Source: an uncultured Alphaproteobacteria bacterium (lineage in GTDB: Bacteria; Pseudomonadota; Alphaproteobacteria; UBA8366; GCA-2717185). From it: a DNA stretch of 61,632 nucleotides. Numbering within the stretch: the first letter of the stretch is position 1; each line of letters begins with the position of its first letter. The notes under the pieces are model-generated. The model saw only the letters and a list, made by a program, of their open reading frames with translations, did no database searches and had not been told where the DNA came from. This document shows, in pieces, positions 43,976 to 51,950 of this stretch. The DNA lies in contig CALSRA010000030.1 of the NCBI GenBank assembly GCA_943788635.1, positions 1 to 61,632 on the forward strand, given 5' to 3'. A program made the position numbers and the translations under genes.

Positions 43976-44944
43976 TTGGCCAAACGCGATTTCCCGATCG
44001 AGGTCACGGCACCCGATATCGCCCCCTACCGGGCGGGCAATACCGGCGTCGACTACGTCACGACCTTCGACAGCGGAAAGCCCGGCCCGCATGCCATGGT
44101 CAACGGCGTCACCCATGGCAATGAAATCTGCGGCGCCATCGCGCTGGACCACCTGTTCCGCCATGACATCCGCCCGGTACGGGGCAAACTGACACTGGCC
44201 TTCGTCAACCACGCCGCCTATCGCCGCTTCGATCCCGCCCGGCCACGCGATAACCGCCGCATCGACCAGGACATCAACCGCGTCTGGGCCGATGAGGTCC
44301 TGGACGGCCCGGGCGATACGCTGGAACTGCGCCGCGCCCGCGAACTACGCCCCATTGTCGAAACCGTCGACCACCTGCTGGACCTGCATTCACTGGGCAC
44401 CAACTGCCCGGCCCTGCTGCTGTGTACGGGACAGGCGAAGGAAACCGAACTGGCCCGCGCTATCGGCTTCCCCGCCCATATCGTACTGGGCCAGAAGCGC
44501 CGCAGCCGCAAGCGGATGATCGATTACACACCCTTCGCCGACCCGGCGACACATCGCACCGGGCTGCTGGCGGAATGCGGCCAGCACTGGGCGCGGCAGA
44601 CGGCGGTGAATGCGCTGGACACCACGCTGCGTTTCCTGCGCGGGCTGGCGGTCATCGACACGGCCGCCTTCGCCGAGCATGTCAGCAGCCCCGCCCGGGC
44701 CCCCCAGCGCCTGCTGCGGATCACCGGGTCGGTCGAACTGCAAAGCGATGATTTCACGTTCACCGATGAATTTCACGGGCTGGAACATTTCCCCGACGCC
44801 GGCACCGTCATCGGCCGCGACGGGGGTGCGGATGTCGTCACGCCGCATGACGACTGTATCCTGGTGATGCCGAACGCCCGCGCGACGAAGGGCATGCGGG
44901 CCATTCGCTTCGCGCGGGTCGTCACCGCCGACCAGGCTGATTGA
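43976..44944 (+). CDS. Succinylglutamate desuccinylase/aspartoacylase family protein
   Basis: Zinc carboxypeptidase-fold amidohydrolase of 322 residues. The metal ligands are in GVTHGNEICGAIALDHL (His and Glu of HGNE) and VDHLLDLHSLG (His of DLHS). RPRDNRRIDQDINRVW supplies the conserved Arg/Asn substrate-binding residues. A C-terminal beta domain is present (IRFARVVTADQAD at the end). The frame has no ATG before residue 41, so the TTG at 43976, 4 bp after the preceding stop, is taken as start. Members remove acyl groups from amino acids or similar amides. Close coupling with the lactonase suggests a shared pathway, but the substrate is unknown. Confidence 0.82.
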   Translation: MAKRDFPIEVTAPDIAPYRAGNTGVDYVTTFDSGKPGPHAMVNGVTHGNEICGAIALDHLFRHDIRPVRGKLTLAFVNHAAYRRFDPARPRDNRRIDQDINRVWADEVLDGPGDTLELRRARELRPIVETVDHLLDLHSLGTNCPALLLCTGQAKETELARAIGFPAHIVLGQKRRSRKRMIDYTPFADPATHRTGLLAECGQHWARQTAVNALDTTLRFLRGLAVIDTAAFAEHVSSPARAPQRLLRITGSVELQSDDFTFTDEFHGLEHFPDAGTVIGRDGGADVVTPHDDCILVMPNARATKGMRAIRFARVVTADQAD

Positions 44945-44954
44945 TTCCCGGTAA

Positions 44955-45698
44955 TTAATAAGTCGCGCGACCGCCGGAAATATCGAATACCGCACCGGTG
45001 GAGAACGAACAGTCGTCGGAGGATAGCCAGGCGACCATCGCCGCCAGTTCCGACAGCTCGACAAACCGGGCCTTCGGGATCTTGGACAGCATGTAATCCA
45101 CCTGCTCCTGCGAAATCTGGTCGAAGATCCGGGTCTTCGCCGCCGCCGGGGTGACACAGTTCACCAGCACGTCCATATCGGCCAGCTCCTTGCCCAGCGA
45201 TTTGGTCAGCGCGATCACGCCCGCTTTCGCCGCACTATAGGGGGCGGCGTTCGGGTTGCCTTCCTTGCCGGCGATGGAGGCGATATTGACGATCCGGCCA
45301 TAGCCATGTTCCCGCATCACCGGCACAACCGCGCGGCAGCAATAGAAGACGCCGTTCAGGTCGATCTCGATCACCTGCCGCCATTCGTCCACCGGGTAAT
45401 CCCACACCTTCGCGCTGGGTCCCGCGATACCCGCATTGTTGACCAGGATATCGATGCGGCCGCCACCGGCTGTGGACTCCGCCACCGCCGCGGCAATCGA
45501 GTCCGTACTGGTGACATCCACGGCCACGCCGCGCACCCCGCCGCCGAAATCCGCCACGACCTTTTCCATCATCGCCGCGTCATGATCCCAGATGCAGACC
45601 TCCGCGCCTTCGGCCTTCAGCCGCGTGACAATCGCGTGTCCGAACCCCTGCGCCCCGCCGGTCACCACCGCGCGCTTGCCATCCAGCCTCGTTCCCAT
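44955..45698 (-). CDS. Classical SDR family NAD(P)-dependent oxidoreductase
   Basis: Short-chain dehydrogenase of 247 residues with a full set of motifs: cofactor TGGAQGFGHAIV, structural NNAGIAGPS, catalytic Ser in NIASIAGKEGNP and YxxxK in APYSAAKAGVIALTKSL. The tail FSTGAVFDISGGRATY is usual for sugar and hydroxyacid dehydrogenases of the FabG-like group. The ATG at 45698 follows GGAAGGAC; the frame extends further upstream but without conservation. It converges on the aspartoacylase-like gene (10-bp gap). Unlike the SDR at 24,671, its active site is intact. Confidence 0.88.
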   Translation of the reverse strand: MGTRLDGKRAVVTGGAQGFGHAIVTRLKAEGAEVCIWDHDAAMMEKVVADFGGGVRGVAVDVTSTDSIAAAVAESTAGGGRIDILVNNAGIAGPSAKVWDYPVDEWRQVIEIDLNGVFYCCRAVVPVMREHGYGRIVNIASIAGKEGNPNAAPYSAAKAGVIALTKSLGKELADMDVLVNCVTPAAAKTRIFDQISQEQVDYMLSKIPKARFVELSELAAMVAWLSSDDCSFSTGAVFDISGGRATY

Positions 45699-46131
45699 GT
45701 GTCGTCCTTCCCTGTCCTGTCGGATTGATGTCGCCGCACCCGGCGCTCGCCGACGATATCGGCATTTTTTCGCCGGAAATGCACCTGTTTCGATGCGTTT
45801 TTGCACGAAAATAACCGGTTCCGCACCGGTAAAAACGGGTCAACCAATTGATTTTATTATATACCCGCCAGTATTCGCCGAAAAATGACTACATTTGTCT
45901 ACATTTTCAGGCCATCACGAGGCGGCACCGACGCCCCGTCAACATGCCTGTTCATGCGCATCCCTGGACATTCATTGTCCTTGATTGACATTGATTGACA
46001 TCGATTGACATCGATAAGCATCCCGGGACGGCGCATGCCCTGCCGTTTCCGCTTGCATCAACCATAATAGGATTATATAGCTATTTCATGGAAAAATCAA
46101 TCCATCATTCCCCGCGCCGCCTGTAAGCGCG
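45699..46131. promoter_or_regulatory. Intergenic region with AT-rich block and decamer repeats
   Basis: About 430 bp without a gene between the divergent SDR and GNAT starts. Positions 45840-45900 are AT-rich and probably carry the SDR promoter. The stretch 45981-46020 holds tandem decamers (listed separately). Another AT-rich stretch lies at about 46060-46105, before the GNAT gene. Confidence 0.45.
45981..46020 (+). repeat. Tandem decamer repeat TYGATTGACA
   Basis: Three head-to-tail copies (TTGATTGACA, TTGATTGACA, TCGATTGACA) are followed by a degenerate fourth (TCGATAAGCA) and preceded by a weak one (TTCATTGTCC). The 10-bp period places each unit on the same helix face. The array lies between divergent promoters and could be an operator array or a slippage-prone tract. 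Confidence 0.75.
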
Positions 46132-46689
46132 ATGAGCGGCGTTCCGATCTTCCACACCGCGCGGCTGGTCATGCGGGCGCCGACCCGGGATGACCTGTCG
46201 TCCTGGAACCGGAACTTCAGCGATTACGAAGTCATCCGCCACCTTGCCGATACGGTGCCCTGGCCGTTTCCCGAAGGCGGCGTGGAATATTTCTTCCGCA
46301 ACGAGGTCCGCCCGCGCCAGGGCCGTGACCGCTGGCTGTGGGGCCTGTTTCCGCGCGACCAGCCATCGGAAATGATCGGCGCCATCGACCTGTACCGCCA
46401 CGGCAATCCGGAAAACCGGGGGTTCTGGCTCGGTCACCATTACTGGGGGTTGGGGCTGATGACCGAAGCCATCGCCCCGACCCTCGACTTCGCCTTCGGC
46501 GAGCTGGGCTTCGAGAAGCTGACCTTTTCCAACGCCGTCGGCAATGACCGCTCCCGGCGCATCAAGGAAAAAACCGGCGCCCGGCTGATCGACATCCGCC
46601 CCCGCGGCTTCGTCGATCCGCGCTATACCGAACAGGAAATCTGGGAAATGGGCAAGGCGGCGTGGGAAGAATACCGGGCGGCTACGTAA
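46132..46689 (+). CDS. GNAT family N-acetyltransferase (RimJ/RimL-like)
   Basis: Acetyltransferase of 185 residues. The N-terminal strand FHTARLVMRAPTRDDLSSW is typical of the Acetyltransf_3 group. The acetyl-CoA region is GFWLGHHYWGLGLMTEAIAPTLDFAF, where the family has the R/Q-x-x-G-x-G/A loop in the form WGLGLMTEA. ELGFEKLTFSNAVGNDRSRRIKEKTGARL carries the conserved Asn. It uses acetyl-CoA to modify an amine on a protein N-terminus or small molecule. Its end overlaps the convergent DUF3883 gene by 8 bp. The substrate is not predictable. Confidence 0.85.
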   Translation: MSGVPIFHTARLVMRAPTRDDLSSWNRNFSDYEVIRHLADTVPWPFPEGGVEYFFRNEVRPRQGRDRWLWGLFPRDQPSEMIGAIDLYRHGNPENRGFWLGHHYWGLGLMTEAIAPTLDFAFGELGFEKLTFSNAVGNDRSRRIKEKTGARLIDIRPRGFVDPRYTEQEIWEMGKAAWEEYRAAT

Positions 46690-47536
46690 ACGACGCTCGA
46701 TAGTTGATAGGCCGCAACATGACGGATTCTTCAAGCGGGGGCCTCAACTCGAAGGCCTTCGGCGTGCGCGCAAAATCATACAATCGCACCAGATTAAAAA
46801 CGTCCGACCTTTCCACGGATACCTGTCGCTCGTTCTCTGAAAGATAAAACGGCGTCAATTCGTGACCTGTCGTCGTTTTGACCTCGAGCAGTCGTTCCCC
46901 GCCCGTACGGTTGAACGACAAGATGTCATATCCCGCGCCATCGCCATCTTCTTCGGACACCCAGCGAATTTTTCGCGCCAGGTCGGCACGATCTTCGGCG
47001 ATCAGGCGGGCACGTTCCGAAAGAAATACCCGTTCCTCGCCACGTTTGCCCAAAGCGCGGTTTCTGGCATCGCGCGCCGCCGGATCGAATTTTCGCACCA
47101 GCCGATTCAGAATTTGGTTTTCTGCCGGCGAGACAGAAGCCTGTTGTGGTGCGGCCCCGATGAATAACGGTTCGGCTTCACTAAGACCTACATGAACGGA
47201 TTCATGCGATGATGTGCCGACCGAAACCGAAATTTCTCCCCGCAGGTCCAAGAAACGCTCGATGCCGTCTATCAGGGCTTTTTGATAATTGGCCATGGGC
47301 TTGTAACCAATGATCCGAGGCATGCCGAGTTCATGCAGGACGGCGCTGATGTTCTGGTGTTTGAACTCGATCGAACCTTTGGAACGGCCAGTCAATTCTT
47401 GCAACGCCGCATTCCGCTGCGACTTCACATAGTGCTCACCAGCCAGTTCAAGCCGAAGCATGTCGAAATAATCGGCGACGATTAAATCGACTTCCCTATC
47501 GCTCCAGTTCGTTCCGGTCGGGTCATTTTCAGCCAT
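46682..47536 (-). CDS. DUF3883 domain protein, probable PD-(D/E)XK nuclease-like fold
   Basis: Protein of 284 residues. The N-terminal half (WSDREVDLIVADYFDMLRL, KGSIEFKHQNISAVLHELGMP, PMANYQKALIDGIERFL) is a helical module often found with DUF3883, as I recall. The C-terminal DUF3883 domain reads GAGYDILSFNRTGGERLLEVKTTTG with PFYLSENERQV and FNLVRLYDFAR. The Asp of GYDILSF and the Glu and Lys of LEVKTT match the D...ExK signature of restriction-like nucleases. Several DUF3883 proteins occur in restriction and defence loci, so a nucleic-acid role is plausible. Here it stands alone beside a GNAT and a sulfatase. The ATG at 47536 is used; the frame continues upstream without support. Confidence 0.75.
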   Translation of the reverse strand: MAENDPTGTNWSDREVDLIVADYFDMLRLELAGEHYVKSQRNAALQELTGRSKGSIEFKHQNISAVLHELGMPRIIGYKPMANYQKALIDGIERFLDLRGEISVSVGTSSHESVHVGLSEAEPLFIGAAPQQASVSPAENQILNRLVRKFDPAARDARNRALGKRGEERVFLSERARLIAEDRADLARKIRWVSEEDGDGAGYDILSFNRTGGERLLEVKTTTGHELTPFYLSENERQVSVERSDVFNLVRLYDFARTPKAFELRPPLEESVMLRPINYRASFT

Positions 47537-47664
47537 TCTCGAATTCAGCACCCAGCCGGTCAATTTGTCCAGGCCCTGCAACAACACAATCCCCCCGGTT
47601 GCCAGCGCCACGGCGACGGGGCACGATCCCTTGCCGATGGATTCCCAATACGAAGGAGCGCCCC

Positions 47665-49192
47665 ATGCCCCGCAATGTCCTGCTTATCACCACCGACCAG
47701 CAGCGCTATGACGCGCTGGGCTGCAATGGCGGCAAGATCGCGGCGACGCCGGTGATCGACGGGCTGGCGCGCGACGGGATCAATTATCATCAGGCGCGCG
47801 ACCAGTGCGCGGTGTGCATGCCGGCGCGGGCGACGATCCTGACCGGGCAGCATATTCGCCGGCACGGCGTGCGCTCGAACGGCATCCCGCTGCCGGCGGA
47901 CCATCCCAGCCTGGCGCATGTGCTGAACGATGCGGGGTATGCCACGGCGCTGATCGGCAAGGCGCATTTCGAACCGCATGCCGCCACCGATTATTTCGAA
48001 AACACCGCCGCCGGGGCGGGATCGCACGGGCCGCATCGCGGCTTCGATTACATGGAACTGGCGGGGCATACGGGCCGCGCCGGGCGCTCGCTGTTCCATT
48101 ACCCGAAATGGCTGGCCGAAACCCACCCCGACGAAGTCGCCGGGTTCCATGAATACACGGCCCAAGGCAAGCCGAGCGGGTTGGGCGGCGGCGATACCGG
48201 CGCGCCGCAGGTCGCCCATAACCCGATGCCGGTCGAGCATTACCACACGCACTGGACCGCGCGGCGCAGCATCGACTGGCTGGCCAACCGCAAAGCGGAG
48301 GAAAACTGGTTCTGCTGGATGAGCTTCCCCGACCCGCACCATCCCTGGGACGTGCCGGACGATGCCCGCAAGCGGTTCGACTGGCGCGACCTGCCGCTGC
48401 CCGCGGGCTATCCCGGCAGCCGCGCGGCCTGCGAGGACATCCTGGCCACCAAGCCGCATCACTGGCTGGACTGGTACCAGGGCAAGGGCCAGTTCAATTT
48501 CGAGGTACCGCCCGATTACGTGCCCGCCACCACCACGACGGACCAGATCCGCGAGGTGAACGCCATCGTCCATGCCAAGAACGAGCTGATCGACGAAGCC
48601 GTCGGGCAGGTCATGGATTACCTGGCGGAACGCGGCTGGGATGCGGATACCGACATCTTCTTCACCGCCGACCACGGCGAATTGCAGGGCGATTTCGGCA
48701 TGCTGTTCAAGGGGCCCTATCATGTGGACGCGCTGACGAAGGTGCCGCTGATCTGGCGCCCCGCGCCGAACCGCAACATCGCCCCCGCCGAAATTCCGGA
48801 CCCGGTCGGCCATGTCGATATCGCCCCGACCATCCTGAAGGCGCTGGGCATGGATATCCCCGCCGACATGCAGGGCGCGCCCCTGCCGCAGACGCCGGAC
48901 GCCGGGTCGCATGAACGGGTCATCACCGAATGGTATGACGATTACGACGGCAACGAGGTCACGATGCTGCTCCATGGTGCGCGACGGCTACCTGGTCACC
49001 GCCTACGCGCCGACCAACCAGTATGACGGCAGCGAGGGCGAGCTATACGCGCTGGCCGACGACCCGCAGCAATGGCGCAACCTGTGGGACGACCCGGCCA
49101 TGGCGGGGGTGAAGGCGGACCTGCTGGCGGACATGCGGGATAACGTGCCCGAGGGGCGCGCCGATCCGCTGGAGCGGGTGGCGCTGGTTTAG
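47665..49192 (+). pseudogene. Sulfatase-family hydrolase with a frameshift near the 3' end
   Basis: Type I sulfatase/phosphonate monoester hydrolase-like protein. It starts at 47665 (GAAGGAG upstream) with the metal strand VLLITTDQQRYDALGC and the formylglycine signature CAVCMPARATILTG (Cys of CMPAR). Later metal residues are in FPDPHHPWDVP and IFFTADHGELQGDFGM. The first frame is normal through WYDDYDGNEVTML. It then goes out of register between about 48964 and 48978 and reads 20 residues of nonsense to 49026. The expected C-terminus (MVRDGYLVTAYAPTNQYDGSEGELY, in short blocks) continues in the next frame to 49192. A one-base insertion or two-base deletion explains it. The catalytic core is intact, so a truncated enzyme might fold. 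Confidence 0.85.
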
Positions 49193-49345
49193 AGGGGTGT
49201 GGGGAGGGGTTGGAGAGGATTTTGACGCGGGGCAAAATAAAAATGTCTGCTTTGTGCCATGAGGGGACATTAAACCAGGCTAAACTGGCCACCAATCACG
49301 AGGAAGAAGTAAGATCAAAAGCGGACTTGTCGTACGGAGGTTTTC

Positions 49346-50002
49346 GTGAAGTTATATCGATATTCACTTGCTTATTTCCGGCCAGCATTGAGCCAATCTT
49401 GGGAAAAACGACAAGCGGAAATCGACGATATTGTCGTGAAGATAGGTTCCAAGAAAGAGGAGTCGGAACATCCTGATCGACGCCTCGTGACAGCGAGCAT
49501 CAATTTGAAAACCTTGCCTAAGCGTGATGATCAATTGCGTATTCTGATCCCAAATGAAGTCAGGGCTAAGTGCGAAGACGTTTCTGAACACGTGATAAAC
49601 ATAATTTCTGTTCTTGAATCTTGTTCTAGGACAATTTCTTCGCCAACAGGGTGTGTTGCTCTTGAGCCTATGGATGAGGCTGAGCGTGACTTTCTTGATT
49701 CCAGCCAAGGCATTCTCGGTCTTCAAAAAACGGAGTCTGCTGCCGGCTGGAATATTGAATGGACACCAGAGATCGCAGCCGCGTTCTCAGATAGGATGGA
49801 TGGAGTCGCGATGCTTTCCGAGGCGTTCAGTGGTGGTGGGGACTCTGGGAGGTACAGAGAGTTCGTGAGATTTCTCGAATTGGCATTTGCTATGCCTTTT
49901 AACAACAAACGCTTGGAAAGAAAATTGAGTGAGTTTCTCGAACAGGTCGGATACGGATATGATCGAAAAGAGATCAATGAATGGGTAAGACTAAGAGTCT
50001 GA
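49346..50002 (+). pseudogene. Unknown protein, 3' end truncated by an IS5 fragment
   Basis: I do not recognise this protein. The GTG at 49346 has GGAGG 5 nt upstream. The visible 218 residues are mixed alpha/beta, begin MKLYRYSLAYFRPALSQSW and contain no known catalytic motif. The C-terminal part (NNKRLERKLSEFLEQVGYGYDRKEINEWVRL) looks helical. The frame runs into an IS5 end at 49995, which supplies the last codons and the TGA, so the natural C-terminus is lost. The GC content is visibly lower than in the neighbours, suggesting acquisition by transfer. It may be part of a small defence or mobile island, but nothing proves this. Confidence 0.6.
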
Positions 50003-50083
50003 CTCGAAATGATATCCATGTTTTCATGCTCTTGCCAATCGTCGGGCGAGCAGTTGAATGCTGGCGATCAGGAGCCATGCCTC
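49995..50083 (-). mobile_element. 89-bp terminal fragment of the IS5-family element
   Basis: Positions 49995-50083 are identical to 29119-29207, the terminal inverted repeat and transposase 3' end of the complete IS5 element. The preceding TAA (49992-49994) fits the TNA target preference. The fragment stops where the IS3 element begins, and the rest of the IS5 copy is absent from the other flank. Confidence 0.85.
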
Positions 50084-50139
50084 TGAATAGCCCCTAGATT
50101 CGTAGACGCTTTCTTCCCTAATTTTGAGGCAAGGAGGCC

Positions 50140-50409
50140 ATGATGGGCAAAGCGAATTTCGACGACGATTTCAAAAGGGACGCGGTGGCGCAGATCACCG
50201 AGCGGGGCTATCCGGTTGCGGAGGTCTCACAGCGGCTGGGCGTCAGTCCGCATTCGCTCTATGCGTGGAAGAAGAAGTTTTCAGGGTCTTCCGCCAGCGA
50301 TGACAGGGACGCCGAGATACGACGGCTGAAGACGGAGCTGGCGCGTGTCACCGAGGAGCGTGATATCTTAAAAAAAGCCACCGCGTATTTCGCCAGGGAT
50401 GCAAAGTGA
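50140..50409 (+). CDS. IS3-family transposase OrfA
   Basis: Helix-turn-helix protein of 89 residues (FDDDFKRDAVAQITERGYPVAEVSQRLGVSPHSLYAWKKKF) with a leucine-zipper-like C-terminus (EIRRLKTELARVTEERDILKKATAYFA). It binds the IS ends. The stop overlaps the orfB start. An AAAAAAA tract at 50370-50376 is positioned for -1 frameshifting to give the OrfAB transposase. Confidence 0.9.
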   Translation: MMGKANFDDDFKRDAVAQITERGYPVAEVSQRLGVSPHSLYAWKKKFSGSSASDDRDAEIRRLKTELARVTEERDILKKATAYFARDAK

Positions 50410-51281
50410 GATACGCGTTCGTTGCCAAGCATCGCCCGCTGTTCTCGGTTCGGACGATGTGTCGTTGCCTGCGCATCCATCCCAGCGGCTTTTACGCCTG
50501 GCTGAAGAACCCGCTGAGCAAGCGGGCTTGCGAAGACGTGCGCCAGACCGAGCTCATCCGCAAGGCCTGGAAGGACAGCGGCAAGGTGTATGGCTATCGC
50601 AAGCTCCATGATGATCTGCTGGATCAGGGCGAGACGTGCTGTCCGAACCGTGTTGCACGTCTGGCCACACTAGCCGGCATCAAGGCCCAGATCGGCTACA
50701 AGCGCCGGCCTGGCAGCTATGGCGGTAAACCGGCACTGGTCGTTGACAACACATTGGACCGGCAGTTCGACGTGGACGCGCCGGACAAGGTCTGGGTGAC
50801 GGACATCACTTACATCCGGACTCTGGAAGGTTTCGCCTACCTGGCCGTTGTGATCGACCTCTACTCCCGTCGTATCGTCGGATGGTCGATGCAAAGCCGT
50901 CAGACAACGGATGTGGTTCTGCAGGCTTTGCTCATGGCCGTGTGGCGCAGGAAGCCGAAGAACAGGGTGTTGATCCATTCGGACCAGGGCTCCCAGTTCA
51001 CCAGCATGGACTGGGCATCATTCCTCAAAGCCCATAATCTGCAACACTCGATGAGCCGGCGCGGGAATTGCCACGACAATGCAGTGGCCGAGAGCTTCTT
51101 CAATCTGCTCAAGCGCGAGCGGATACGGCGCCGGACCTACAGGACCAGGGTCGAAGCCCGACAGGACGTGTTCGACTACATCGAGATGTTCTATAATCCG
51201 AAACGCAAGCATGTGAGAAACGGGATGCTGTCGCCCGTCGAGTTCGAAAGGCAGAAGGAAATGAAAACCGAGAGTGTCTAG
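50406..51281 (+). CDS. IS3-family transposase OrfB (DDE)
   Basis: Integrase-core protein of 291 residues. It has the HTH_21 region (IRKAWKDSGKVYGYRKLHDDL) and the DDE triad: Asp in DKVWVTDITYIRT, Asp in VLIHSDQGSQFTS and Glu in HDNAVAESFFNLLKRE. It is normally made as the OrfAB fusion through the upstream slippage site. The frame is intact, so the copy may be active. The sequence differs clearly from the IS3 fragment inside the kinase at 20,235. Confidence 0.92.
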   Translation: MRYAFVAKHRPLFSVRTMCRCLRIHPSGFYAWLKNPLSKRACEDVRQTELIRKAWKDSGKVYGYRKLHDDLLDQGETCCPNRVARLATLAGIKAQIGYKRRPGSYGGKPALVVDNTLDRQFDVDAPDKVWVTDITYIRTLEGFAYLAVVIDLYSRRIVGWSMQSRQTTDVVLQALLMAVWRRKPKNRVLIHSDQGSQFTSMDWASFLKAHNLQHSMSRRGNCHDNAVAESFFNLLKRERIRRRTYRTRVEARQDVFDYIEMFYNPKRKHVRNGMLSPVEFERQKEMKTESV

Positions 51282-51299
51282 AAAACTCGGGGCTATTCA

Positions 51300-51729
51300 A
51301 CTAGCCAATATTCCGATTGAAAACATTATATGTCGGATTCTGTATGCATACACACTTTTATTCTTGAGATCTGGCAATAAAATTCCCCCTAATGATGAAG
51401 GTACAAACTTTACTCACGATGAAACCCGTGGCTGCCTTTTTGATATGAATGGAATTAAATGGGATATTGTTTACTCTTGTCATCAACCTATTATTTGTCC
51501 CGACTGCGTGGAGAGATTGAAGAAAGAAAAAATTTCAAACGAAATAATTTCAAAGACGCAGAAAGAAATAAGAAAAATCAAAAAACCTATTTTTTACCGA
51601 ATTATGGAGTTCATTAAAAAACACCCGATTTGGTCACTCTTAATATCCGCTCTTTCAGCCATAATATTGGGAGCCATTGGTTCATTTATAGCGACGTTAT
51701 TTTATGAATATATGAAACACTATATTTAA
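51300..51729 (+). pseudogene. AT-rich gene remnant, 5' end removed at the IS3 boundary
   Basis: An open frame of about 143 codons enters from the IS3 end and stops at 51729. It has no credible start of its own; the only in-frame starts lie inside the IS. The protein has a Cys/His cluster (THDETRGCLFDMN, then IICPDCVERLKKEK) that could bind zinc. It ends with a single transmembrane helix (IWSLLISALSAIILGAIGSFIATLFY) and a short tail. The base composition is much more AT-rich than its surroundings, so it came from foreign DNA. I do not recognise the family. The upstream part of the gene is missing, presumably deleted with the rest of the IS5 copy. Confidence 0.6.
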
Positions 51730-51837
51730 AAAGCATTGGGCGAAGTTGAAGGCAACCGTCCGCTTTTGGCCGATAGTAGATATCTTGCCGTTGACGCTGC
51801 AAATGTCCGCCTTGGGTCAAAAGCCCTGTCGGCACGC

Positions 51838-51895
51838 CGCCACCGGGTCGTCGGGCCAGAGGTGTTTGGGATAGCCGCCTTCCATCCCGGCCCTT
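51838..51895 (-). repeat. Degraded copy of the hrpB 3' end (copy A)
   Basis: On the minus strand this encodes GGYPKHLWPDDPVAA, matching GRYPKHPWPDDPLTA near the C-terminus of the helicase at 57,051. The DNA is similar over about 55 bp, by eye around 80% identity. No gene body is attached; tex ends 56 bp away. Confidence 0.6.
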
Positions 51896-51950
51896 ACCGG
51901 GGGGCAGGTGTTACGCTACAGGGGCCGAGCGGGATCAAACCCGCCCATCG

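Larger units (their letters stand above)
50084..51299 (+). mobile_element. Complete IS3-family insertion sequence (1216 bp)
   Basis: The terminal inverted repeats are TGAATAGCCCCTAGATTCG... (from 50084) and, on the other strand, TGAATAGCCCCGAGTTTTC... (from 51299). The first 11 bp are identical, with partial matches beyond. It carries orfA and orfB with an A7 slippage tract at 50370-50376. The flanks (CTC on the left, ACT on the right) do not form a target duplication, and the left flank is a cut IS5 copy while the right is unrelated DNA. A deletion or recombination has therefore occurred at this element. Confidence 0.88.

Noticed and set aside
47537..47611. Longer N-terminus for the DUF3883 protein
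   Set aside because: The added residues lack similarity to the domain and have no better ribosome site. The start at 47536 is kept.
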